This document shows positions 49,704-56,697 of a DNA stretch of 56,697 nt, piece by piece. Each line of letters begins with the position of its first letter. Position 1 is the stretch's first letter. The DNA comes from CADEEN01 sp040384625 (GTDB lineage Bacteria; Pseudomonadota; Gammaproteobacteria; Burkholderiales; Burkholderiaceae_C): NCBI GenBank assembly GCA_040384625.1, contig JAZKIW010000105.1:1-56697 (forward strand). The letters are read 5' to 3'. The notes beneath the pieces are model-generated. The model had not been told where the DNA came from. It did not search any database and saw only the letters and a program-made list of their open reading frames with translations. A program made the translations under genes and the position numbers.

Positions 49704-51001
49704 ACAACGCCTCGCTCTGGACCCTCGGCGGCGTGCTGCTGGCGGGCATGCTGATGCGCATGCCGATCGGCTTCTCAATGATCGCCTCGGGCATCGCCTA
49801 CCTCGTCGTCAAGCAGCAGGACCTCGGCCTGGTCGCCGAGCAGGTCTGCAACGGCCTCTACAACAGCTACGTGCTGCTGGCGGTGCCGATGTTCGTGCTG
49901 GCCGCCAACGTCATGAACGCCGGCACCGTCAGTGAACGCCTGTTCGACTTCTGCCGCATCCTGGTCGGGCGCCTGCGCGGCGGCCTGGCCCAGGTCGACA
50001 TCCTGGTCAGCGTGATCTTCTCGGGCATGAGCGGCAGCGCGATCGCCGACGCGGCCGGTCCGGGCCTGGTGACGATCAAGCAGATGCTGAAGAAGCCCGA
50101 ATATTCGCGCGGCTTCGCCGGCGCGGTGGTGGTGGCGAGCGCGACCCTCGGGCCGATCATCCCGCCGTCGATCCCGATGGTGATCTACGGCCTGGTCTCG
50201 GGCGCCTCGGTCGGGGCGCTGTTCCTCGGCGGGGTGGTGCCGGGCGTGCTGATGGCCCTCTTGATGATGGCGGTCGTGGCCGTCATCGCGGCACGCCGCA
50301 ACATGCCGCGCGAAGCCCCGGTGCCGCTGTCGGAGTGGCCCTCGGTGCTGTTTCGCGGCGCGTTGCCGCTGTCGATGCCGATCGTGCTGCTGGGCGGCAT
50401 CTACTCGGGCGCCTTCACGCCGACCGAAGCTGCGGCTGTGGCCGCCGCCCACGCGCTGATCCTGGCCACCGTGGTCTACCGCGCGTTGAACTGGCGCCAA
50501 CTCTTCGCAGTGGTGCTGGAGTCGACGCGATCAAGCGCGGTGATCACCCTGATCCTGGCCGGCTCTTTCCTGCTCAACTACGCCTTCACCGCCGAAGGTG
50601 TGCCCCAGGCGATGGCCGCCTGGGTCGACGCATTGCACCTGTCGCCGGTCGCCTTCCTGCTCCTGGTCAACGTGATGTTTCTGGTGCTGGGCTGCTTCCT
50701 GGACGTCTCGGTGCTGCTGCTGGTCTTCGTGCCGATGCTGCTGCCGGCGGTCAAGGTGCTCGGCATCGACCTGGTGCACTTCGGTGTACTGGTGGTGCTG
50801 AACATGATGATCGGCCTGATCCACCCGCCCTTCGGCATGCTGCTGTTCGTGACCAAGGCGCTGACCGGCATCCCGATCGGCGAGATGATGAAGGAGGGCT
50901 GGCCCTTCATCGTGATGCTGCTGCTGCTGCTGCTGGCGATGACCCTGTTCCCGCAGATCGTGCTGTGGCTGCCGCAGACCATGGGCTACGGCGTCAAATG
51001 A
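49700..51001 (+). CDS. TRAP transporter large permease DctM, system 1
   Basis: 433 codons. About 12 hydrophobic segments with the family motifs AVPMFVLAANVMNAG, FSGMSGSAIADAAGPG, GPIIPPSIPMVIYGL, YSGAFTPTEAAAVAAAHA and PPFGMLLFV. The ATG overlaps the dctQ stop; the longer upstream frame is out of phase with dctQ and is rejected. It completes the first TRAP system, dctPQM, in the putative L-fucose operon. Confidence 0.93.
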   Translation: MNNASLWTLGGVLLAGMLMRMPIGFSMIASGIAYLVVKQQDLGLVAEQVCNGLYNSYVLLAVPMFVLAANVMNAGTVSERLFDFCRILVGRLRGGLAQVDILVSVIFSGMSGSAIADAAGPGLVTIKQMLKKPEYSRGFAGAVVVASATLGPIIPPSIPMVIYGLVSGASVGALFLGGVVPGVLMALLMMAVVAVIAARRNMPREAPVPLSEWPSVLFRGALPLSMPIVLLGGIYSGAFTPTEAAAVAAAHALILATVVYRALNWRQLFAVVLESTRSSAVITLILAGSFLLNYAFTAEGVPQAMAAWVDALHLSPVAFLLLVNVMFLVLGCFLDVSVLLLVFVPMLLPAVKVLGIDLVHFGVLVVLNMMIGLIHPPFGMLLFVTKALTGIPIGEMMKEGWPFIVMLLLLLLAMTLFPQIVLWLPQTMGYGVK

Positions 51002-51029
51002 TGCCCACCCCTGCAGCAACTTTGCTGCT

Positions 51030-51096
51030 CCCCCGCGAGGGGGCATCGCTGGCGGACCGGCGAAGCCGGGCCCGCGGCGGTTGCTTGGACAACCGC
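51030..51096. repeat. Cluster of three intergenic hairpins between the two TRAP operons
   Basis: In the 196-bp gap: CCCCC-GCGA-GGGGG (51030-51043), CCGGC-GAA-GCCGG (51057-51069) and GCGGTTG-CTTGGA-CAACCGC (51077-51096). Such strings of short GC hairpins are typical intergenic repeats of Burkholderiales and may attenuate or stabilise the upstream transcript. The remaining sequence up to 51197 has no gene. Confidence 0.6.
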
Positions 51097-51197
51097 TGCC
51101 TGGCTGCTTCGTGCTCGAACCCGGGCAAACCCCCTTGCCGCTGGTAGGTCCTGGCGGCTCAACTGTGAACGACGAAGACAACACGGAGACGAAGACC

Positions 51198-52190
51198 ATG
51201 CACAAGCTGAACAAGCGTCAATTGATCCAGGGTGCCGCTGCGCTGGCCGCCAGCGTGGCCGCGCCCACGCTGCTTCGCGCGCAGACCACGGCTATCCGCT
51301 GGGGCGAGTCGCTCGCCACCAACCACCCGCAGGTGCAGATGGCCGAGCGCGTGGCCAAGGAGGTGAAGGAGAAGAGCGGCGGGCGTCTGGACGTTCAGGT
51401 CTTCGCCAACAGCCAGCTCGGCTCGGGCAAGGAGATGATCGAGTCCACCTCCAGCGGCGCGCTGCAAATGACCACCGACGGCGCCGGCGCGCTCGGCACC
51501 TTCCTGCCGCAGCTGTCCGTGATTGAGGCGCCGTACCTGTGGCGCGATGCCGCGCACATGGCCAAGGCCGCTGGCACCCCGCTGTTCGCCAAGCTCAACG
51601 ACGACCTGGTGGCCAAGCGCGGCATGCGCATGCTCAACATCACCTACTACGGCAAACGCCACCTGACCACTGGCAGCAAGGCAGTGCGTTCGCCTGCCGA
51701 CATGGCCGGCTTCAAGTTGCGCGTGCCGCCGGTGGACACCTTCCGCGCGATGGCAGAGGCTTGGGGCGCCCGCGCCACGCCGATCGCCTTCGGCGAGCTC
51801 TATCTCGCGCTGAGCCAGGGCGCGGTCGATGGCCAGGAGAACCCGCTACCCACGATCCAGAGCGGCAAATTCTTCGAGGTGCAGAAGTACCTGGTGCTGA
51901 CCGAGCACATCATCACGCCACGCATGGTGATCGTGAACGAGGCGTTCTGGAAAGGCCTGCGCCCGGCCGACCGCGACCTGATGAGCGCTGCGCTGGCCAG
52001 CGCAGCGGCCTGGCAGGACAAGGAGTTGCTGGGCCAGGAGGCCACGCTGGTGGGTACCTTCAGGAGCGCGGGCATGACCGTCATCGAGCCCGACGTCGCC
52101 GCCTGGCGAAAGCCCGTGCTCGACAAGGTGCCGGCCCTCTTCGAGGAGAAGTGGGGCAAGGGCACCTTCGACTCGCTGCTCAGGCTTTGA
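51198..52190 (+). CDS. TRAP transporter substrate-binding protein DctP, system 2
   Basis: 330 codons. Signal region MHKLNKRQLIQGAAALAASVAAPTLLRAQ. DctP fold with WGESLATNHPQVQMAERVAKEV, GGRLDVQVFANSQLGSGKEMIES, RSPADMAGFKLRVPPVDTF (binding Arg) and LSQGAVDGQENPLPTI. It is clearly different in sequence from the DctP at 48203, so the ligand probably differs. Its stop TGA overlaps the TTG start of dctQ. Confidence 0.92.
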   Translation: MHKLNKRQLIQGAAALAASVAAPTLLRAQTTAIRWGESLATNHPQVQMAERVAKEVKEKSGGRLDVQVFANSQLGSGKEMIESTSSGALQMTTDGAGALGTFLPQLSVIEAPYLWRDAAHMAKAAGTPLFAKLNDDLVAKRGMRMLNITYYGKRHLTTGSKAVRSPADMAGFKLRVPPVDTFRAMAEAWGARATPIAFGELYLALSQGAVDGQENPLPTIQSGKFFEVQKYLVLTEHIITPRMVIVNEAFWKGLRPADRDLMSAALASAAAWQDKELLGQEATLVGTFRSAGMTVIEPDVAAWRKPVLDKVPALFEEKWGKGTFDSLLRL

Positions 52191-52678
52191 AGTCCCTGCT
52201 CGTCTGGGTCGACCGCCTGCTGATGGCGGTCGCCGGTCTGGTCGTCGTCGTGCTGCTGGGCACGGTGATGTCGGGCGTGGTGTCGCGCGCGCTGAACCAC
52301 CCGCTGTCGTGGACCGACGAGGCCAGCGGCTTCCTGATGGTGTGGCTGGCCTGCCTGGGCTGGATGCTGGCCACGCGCCACGGCGCGCACATCCGCATCA
52401 GCGTCTTCCAGGACAAGCTGCCGCGCACGGTGTGGCGCGCCACCGAGGTGGTGATCCTCGTGGCGGCGGCGCTGCTCGGCGCCGTCATCGCCTGGTACAG
52501 CGTGCACCTGATCCGTACCAATGCCGACATCGAGTCGCTGGCCTTGCCGGTCTCGGCGGCATGGCTGTACGTGCCACTGCTGCCGGCCGGCATCGTGACG
52601 CTGCTGCAGGCGCTGGCCGACCTCGTCGTCGTGCTGCGCGGCGGTGCCGACCCGCACACCGAGGAAGTGGCGATATGA
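52187..52678 (+). CDS. TRAP transporter small permease DctQ, system 2
   Basis: 163 codons from a TTG that overlaps the dctP stop (TTGA). Four TM helices; signature NHPLSWTDEASGFLMVWLACLGWMLATRHGAHIRISVF. The longer upstream frame lies inside dctP and is rejected. It is small-subunit partner of the DctM encoded 22 bp downstream. Confidence 0.88.
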   Translation: MKSLLVWVDRLLMAVAGLVVVVLLGTVMSGVVSRALNHPLSWTDEASGFLMVWLACLGWMLATRHGAHIRISVFQDKLPRTVWRATEVVILVAAALLGAVIAWYSVHLIRTNADIESLALPVSAAWLYVPLLPAGIVTLLQALADLVVVLRGGADPHTEEVAI

Positions 52679-52700
52679 CCGGCCTGATGAGGAACGCACC

Positions 52701-53987
52701 GTGACCGGCCTGATCGGCAAGATCGCAGGCGCCTGGCTGGTGGCCATCCTCGGCGGCTTGCCGCTGTGGGTGTCGATGGGCCTGGCTGCACTGGCGTTCA
52801 TTGCCATCTCGGGTCTGCCGGTCACGACGCTGCCACAGAAGATGGCCGGCTCGATGAACTCGTTCCCGATCGTCGCGGCGCCGCTGTTCATCCTGATGGG
52901 CAACATCCTCGGCGCAGCCAAGATCACCGACCGCATCGTCGTCTTCGCCAGCGCGCTGATCGGGTGGGTGCGCGGCGGCTACGCACACGCCAGCATCCTG
53001 ACCAGCATGATCTTCGCCGGCATGGTCGGCTCCGCGGTGGCGGACGCCGCCGGCTCGGGCGCGATCGAGATCCGCGCGATGAAGAAGGCCGGCTACAAGC
53101 CGGAGACGGCGGCGGCCATCACCGCCGCGGCAGCCACCATCGGACCCATCATCCCGCCCTCGCTGCCGATGGTCATCTACGGCGTGATGGCCGATGTCTC
53201 GATCGGCAAGCTGTTCATGGGCGGCGTGATCCCCGGCCTGCTGATGGGCCTGTCGCTGATGATCATGGTGGGCTTCGTCGCGCGCCGCGAGGGCATGGGG
53301 CGCCAGCCCTTCGCCGGCTTCAAGGCCATCGGCAAGGCCTTCGTGCACTGCTTCTTCGCCATCATGACGCCGGTGGTCATCCTGGGCGGCATGTTCAGCG
53401 GCTGGTTCACGCCCACTGAAGCGGCGGCCGTGGCCTGCCTGTATGCGTTGTTCCTGGGCTTCGTCGTCTACCGCACGCTGCAGTGGAAGCAGCTCGGTCC
53501 GATCCTGGTCGACACCGCCATCACCACCGGCGTGGTGACGGTGCTGGTGATGAGTGCGGCCGCGCTGGGCTGGTGCATCAGCATCTCGCGCGTGCCGCAG
53601 ACGCTGACGCCGATCATCCTGGCCGCGTTCGACAGCCCGCTCGTCTTCCTGCTGTTCGTCAACGTGATGCTGCTGATCGTTGGCTGCTTCATGGAAGCGC
53701 TGGCCGCGATGCTGATCCTGATCCCGATCCTCGCGCCGGCGGCGGCCAGCTACGGCATCGACCCGGTGCAGTTCGGCGTGATGGTCGTGCTCAACCTGAT
53801 CATCGGCACCGTCACGCCGCCGGTGGGCGTGGTGCTGTTCGTCGTCACGCGCATCGCCGACATCCGCTTCGAGGTGATGGCGCGCGCCATCCTGCCGTGG
53901 TTGATCCCGCTGCTGGTGGTGCTGGCGGCGATCACGCTGTTTCCGCCGCTGACCTTGTGGCTGCCGACGGCGATGCGCGGCGTCTAA
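52701..53987 (+). CDS. TRAP transporter large permease DctM, system 2
   Basis: 428 codons from a GTG with GAGGA upstream. Motifs: AAPLFILMGNILGAA, FAGMVGSAVADAAGSG, GPIIPPSLPMVIYGVM, FSGWFTPTEAAAVACLYA and TPPVGVVLFVV. The ribosome-binding segment carries a 26-bp-spaced copy of TGACCGGCCTGAT (52676 and 52702): the first copy opens a 9-codon dead-end frame (MTGLMRNAP) ending at the real start. The duplication may modulate initiation. Confidence 0.92.
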   Translation: MTGLIGKIAGAWLVAILGGLPLWVSMGLAALAFIAISGLPVTTLPQKMAGSMNSFPIVAAPLFILMGNILGAAKITDRIVVFASALIGWVRGGYAHASILTSMIFAGMVGSAVADAAGSGAIEIRAMKKAGYKPETAAAITAAAATIGPIIPPSLPMVIYGVMADVSIGKLFMGGVIPGLLMGLSLMIMVGFVARREGMGRQPFAGFKAIGKAFVHCFFAIMTPVVILGGMFSGWFTPTEAAAVACLYALFLGFVVYRTLQWKQLGPILVDTAITTGVVTVLVMSAAALGWCISISRVPQTLTPIILAAFDSPLVFLLFVNVMLLIVGCFMEALAAMLILIPILAPAAASYGIDPVQFGVMVVLNLIIGTVTPPVGVVLFVVTRIADIRFEVMARAILPWLIPLLVVLAAITLFPPLTLWLPTAMRGV

Positions 53988-54012
53988 CGCCTTCGAGCAG
54001 AGGTCTGTCCCC

Positions 54013-54031
54013 GGCGCGCTGCGCGCGCGCC
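54013..54031. terminator. GC hairpin between convergent dctM and DHDPS genes
   Basis: GGCGCGC (54013-54019) and GCGCGCC (54025-54031) form a 7-bp stem with a 5-nt loop in the 55-bp convergent gap. There is no U-run on either strand, so termination is presumed only from position. Confidence 0.4.
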
Positions 54032-54042
54032 CAGTTCCAGCC

Positions 54043-54969
54043 TCAGAGCAAGCCGGACTCGACCAGGATCTGGCGCACCCGCGCGACGGCCTCATCGGGC
54101 AGCAGTCGGTTCGGCCGGGCCATGTGGCGGTGCTCGATCAGGCCCATCAACTGCAGCGCGGTCTTGAAACCGCCGACGCCCGACGCTCCCATGCTGGTGT
54201 GCGGCAGCCCCTGGAACACGATCTGGAACAGGGCCACCAGCCGGTCTTGTTCGCGCCGCGCGCCGGCCCAGTCGCCGCGCCGGGCGGCGTCGTACAGGCG
54301 CACGTAGCCAGCCGGGTCGACGTTGGCCAGGCCGGGCACGCAGCCGTCGGCGCCACCGAGCAGCGCGGCGTCGGCCACGATCTCGCTGCCGCTGAGCACG
54401 AAGAACGGGGTCTGGCCCGCTGCGCTTCGGTCCTGCATCACCATGCGCAGATTGCCATCGTCGCCGCTGCTGTCCTTCAGGCCACAGGCCAGGCCGCGGC
54501 GGCGCAGTTCAGCCACGGTGGCGCGTTCCAGTTTGACATGCACGCACACAGGGATGTCGTAGGCCACGATCGGCAGTCCCGCAGCCTCTTGGACGTAGCC
54601 GAAGTGGTCGACGATCTCGGCCTGGCTGGTGCGCGTGTAGTACGGCGCGGTCAGCACCAGCCCCTGCGCGCCCAGCGCCTTGGCCTGGCGCGCCTGGGCG
54701 ATGCAGTGGTCGGTCGTCGCGTCGATCACGCCGGCCACCACCGGCACTCGCCCTGCGGCCTCGTCAACGATGGTCTCGATCACGCTGGCGCGCTGCGCCG
54801 CGGTCAGGAACACACACTCGCTGGTGCTGCCCAGCGCAAACAGGCCGTGCACGCCGCCTTCGAGCAGGTGGCGCACCACGCGCCGCAGGCTGTGGGTGTC
54901 GATGGCACCATCGGCCGCGTAGGGCGTGGCCACCGGCGGGACGATGCCCTGAAGTTGCAGTGAGACCAT
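54043..54969 (-). CDS. Dihydrodipicolinate synthase family protein, copy 2
   Basis: 308 codons. DapA-like barrel: GIVPPVATPYAADGAIDTHSL, GVHGLFALGSTSECVFLTAAQRASVIE, VLTAPYYTRTSQAEIVDHF with the Tyr, and ACGLKDSSGD with the Schiff-base Lys. It is convergent with the second TRAP operon and probably handles the carbon skeleton imported by it. Only distantly similar to copy 1 at 47259. The upstream in-frame extension beyond 54969 is rejected. Confidence 0.88.
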   Translation of the reverse strand: MVSLQLQGIVPPVATPYAADGAIDTHSLRRVVRHLLEGGVHGLFALGSTSECVFLTAAQRASVIETIVDEAAGRVPVVAGVIDATTDHCIAQARQAKALGAQGLVLTAPYYTRTSQAEIVDHFGYVQEAAGLPIVAYDIPVCVHVKLERATVAELRRRGLACGLKDSSGDDGNLRMVMQDRSAAGQTPFFVLSGSEIVADAALLGGADGCVPGLANVDPAGYVRLYDAARRGDWAGARREQDRLVALFQIVFQGLPHTSMGASGVGGFKTALQLMGLIEHRHMARPNRLLPDEAVARVRQILVESGLL

Positions 54970-55132
54970 CGGGAAGAGTGAGCTGACAGGTGATCCGATC
55001 CTAACGCCGACGGGTGGCCCGGCGCGCCACCCGTGGCATCGTGCAGCGCTACTTCGCGTCTCCCACTTGCCGAGCGCGGTGTCGCAGCCGAAGCTTGATC
55101 GAGCGGCATGTGCCGCGCTTCGAGAGCGTCCC

Positions 55133-55675
55133 ATGCGTCGTTCCTTCCTGTCGATCAGTGTGCTCGCCGTTGCAGTGGCTGGGCTCGGCGCCTGTGTCGT
55201 GATTCCCGTCGACCCCCGCACCGGCCAGCCCTATCCCTACACCGTTCCCGGTACCGAGGGCGGTACGCGCACCGCCGTCCTGATGCCGCCGGCGCCGGCC
55301 GCACCGCCGCACCAGTCGGTGCTCAGCGCTCGCCTGTACCCGCTCAACTTGCAGGCCAACAAGGGCGGCCTGCTCAGCGCCGTGGTACTGGACCTGCACA
55401 CCGGTCGTGGCAGCTTCACGCTGGCCTACCAGGGCGACACGCTGCAGGGCGAAGCCACACGCGTGGACAACGCCTACAGCGGCTTCGGCCGCATCCACAG
55501 CGAGGTGCTCGGAGCGGCGCCGCGCGGCGCCTCGGGCCAGCGCGGTGTCGCCAATGCCTTCGGCCCCAAGGGCGTCAATGCGCAGTGTGAGTACGTCATC
55601 ACCGGCGCGGCGCTGGGCACCGGCGTGTGCCTGTTCTCGGACGGCGCAAAGTACCAGCTGCACTTCGGCGGCTGA
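55133..55675 (+). CDS. Hypothetical lipoprotein
   Basis: 180 codons. Lipobox GLGAC at residues 17-21. A Pro-rich linker (VIPVDPRTGQPYPYTVPG, PPAPAAPPHQ) leads to a beta-rich domain, LYPLNLQANKGGLLSAVVLDLHTGRGSFTLAYQGDTLQGEATRV, with two late Cys (AQCEYVI and GVCLFSD) that could pair. Similar short proteins occur next to unrelated genes in this order. No function assignable. It is convergent with recG, 10 bp between stops. The gap 54970-55132 shows no gene. Confidence 0.78.
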   Translation: MRRSFLSISVLAVAVAGLGACVVIPVDPRTGQPYPYTVPGTEGGTRTAVLMPPAPAAPPHQSVLSARLYPLNLQANKGGLLSAVVLDLHTGRGSFTLAYQGDTLQGEATRVDNAYSGFGRIHSEVLGAAPRGASGQRGVANAFGPKGVNAQCEYVITGAALGTGVCLFSDGAKYQLHFGG

Positions 55676-55685
55676 ACCCGCGCGG

Positions 55686-56697
55686 TCAGGCCTTCAGGTA
55701 GTCGACCCGCGAGGCCAGCCAGCGCTGCACCTGCGTTGCCGCTGCGGCCGGATGTTCGGCCAACAGCTGTGGCGCCACACGGCGGGCGTGCTCGAGCAGG
55801 GCGTTGTCTCCCGTCAGGTCGGCAAAGCGCAACAGGGCATCGCCGCTCTGGCGCGCGCCCATGAACTCGCCCGGGCCGCGGATCTCGAGGTCGCGGCGCG
55901 CGATTTCGAAGCCGTCGTTGGTCTCGGCCATCGCGCGCAGCCGGGCCTTGGCGGTCGGCGACAGCGGCGCGGTGTAGAGCAGCACGCAGACGCTGGCCAC
56001 TGCGCCGCGGCCGACGCGACCGCGCAACTGGTGCAGCTGCGACAAGCCGAAGCGCTCGGCATGCTCGATCACCATCAGGCTGGCATTGGGCACGTCGACG
56101 CCGACCTCGATCACGGTCGTCGCCACCAGCACCTGCATCTGCGCGCCGGTGAAGAGCGACATCACCGCGGCCTTTTCCGCCCCCGGCATGCGCCCGTGCA
56201 ACAGGCCGACCATCGCCGAGGGCAATGCGGCGCACAACTCGGCGTGCGTCTCGGTGGCGTTGCGCAGGTCCAGCGCCTCCGACTCCTCGATCAAGGGGCA
56301 GACCCAGTACACCTGCTTGCCCTGCGCCACCTCGTCGCGGATGCGCGCGATGACTTCGTCGCGCCGTCCGTCGGCAAAGAGCTTGGTGACCACGGGTGTC
56401 CGCCCCGGCGGCAGCTCGTCGATGGTGCTTACCGCCAGGTCGGCGAAGTAGGTCATCGCCAAGGTACGCGGAATCGGTGTCGCGCTCATCATCAACAGGT
56501 GCGGCTCCAGCGCTTGCGCCTGCAACTTGTCGCGCAGGGCCAGGCGCTGCGCGACGCCGAAGCGGTGCTGCTCGTCAACCACCGCCAGGCCGAGGTTGGC
56601 GAAGGCCACGTCGTGCTGGATCACCGCATGCGTGCCGACGACGAGCCCGGCGGCGCCGGACGCGATGGCGTCGAGCATGGCCTTGCGTCCCTTGCCC
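55686..56697 (-). CDS. recG: ATP-dependent DNA helicase RecG, C-terminal part (truncated by window edge)
   Basis: About 337 codons remain; the frame is open at the right edge, so the wedge domain and Walker A lie outside. Visible motifs: VVDEQHRFGVAQR (motif II), MMSATPIPRTLAMTYFADL (motif III), VLVATTVIEVGVDVPNASLMVIEHAERFGLSQLHQLRGRVGRG (motifs V-VI with the translocation segment), and the C-terminal TRG region EIRGPGEFMGARQSGD. RecG remodels stalled forks and branched DNA. In related bacteria it often adjoins oxyR, here 11.5 kb away. Confidence 0.95.
   Translation of the reverse strand, partial: GKGRKAMLDAIASGAAGLVVGTHAVIQHDVAFANLGLAVVDEQHRFGVAQRLALRDKLQAQALEPHLLMMSATPIPRTLAMTYFADLAVSTIDELPPGRTPVVTKLFADGRRDEVIARIRDEVAQGKQVYWVCPLIEESEALDLRNATETHAELCAALPSAMVGLLHGRMPGAEKAAVMSLFTGAQMQVLVATTVIEVGVDVPNASLMVIEHAERFGLSQLHQLRGRVGRGAVASVCVLLYTAPLSPTAKARLRAMAETNDGFEIARRDLEIRGPGEFMGARQSGDALLRFADLTGDNALLEHARRVAPQLLAEHPAAAATQVQRWLASRVDYLKA

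Overview
This 56.7-kb, very GC-rich window looks like the chromosome of a Burkholderiales betaproteobacterium, probably of the Rubrivivax/Leptothrix/Methylibium type. That placement is inferred from gene content, protein style and conserved gene pairs (yggS-pilT-pilU, rsmI/yraN-diaA-dolP, recG and oxyR, prfC with ubiA); no database search was possible. I saw no rRNA, tRNA or CRISPR array.

Layout. 1-3475: end of the prkA-yeaH-spoVR stress operon. 3504-9928: a SAM methyltransferase, an FAD-linked 2-hydroxyacid dehydrogenase, a PduO-type cobalamin adenosyltransferase, aroG behind a ribosome-mediated attenuator, tldD and rsmI. 9912-12835: yraN-diaA-dolP, interrupted by a small opposite-strand cassette (GFA protein, SRPBCC protein, ArsR regulator). 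12849-16696: a beta-hydroxyacid dehydrogenase, pilU, pilT and yggS. 16699-24564: proline and glutamate metabolism (Lrp-type regulator, putA, gdh, proC) with a Bug-type binding protein. 24561-28471: a CadC-like TPR regulator facing a sterol desaturase/beta-propeller fusion ORF.

28499-35497 holds the most striking structure. prfC, an M17 aminopeptidase gene and ubiA form one tight operon. The 5' end of prfC carries a 2.53-kb integrated element (about 32335-34883). The element gave prfC a new start region and left the displaced native N-terminal coding stretch (VRRRRTFAII) beyond its far end, next to dps. This is the integration logic of SXT/R391-type elements. Its only intact gene encodes a HipA-type kinase fused to an AbiEi-like N-terminal domain, preceded by two near-perfect 31-33-bp palindromes that overlap its promoter. 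An integrase N-terminal remnant and arm-site-like repeats remain.

35585-43205: a translationally coupled operon of a truncated-hemoglobin lipoprotein, a copper-type periplasmic protein and a GGDEF-EAL enzyme, divergent from a DUF3034 protein and followed by a large hybrid histidine kinase. 43210-44130 is oxyR. 44161-55675: a catabolic island for L-fucose or a related 6-deoxy sugar or sugar acid (lactonase, aldo/keto reductase, FucU, GntR regulator, two DHDPS-family aldolases, two complete TRAP transporters) lying between oxyR and recG, genes that are often adjacent in related bacteria. The window ends inside recG.

Two regulatory themes recur. The aroG leader encodes a 25-residue peptide with seven aromatic residues in eight positions, followed by mutually exclusive antiterminator and terminator hairpins. 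At least six genes have a -10-like hexamer ending 6-8 nt before the start codon, which suggests leaderless mRNAs.
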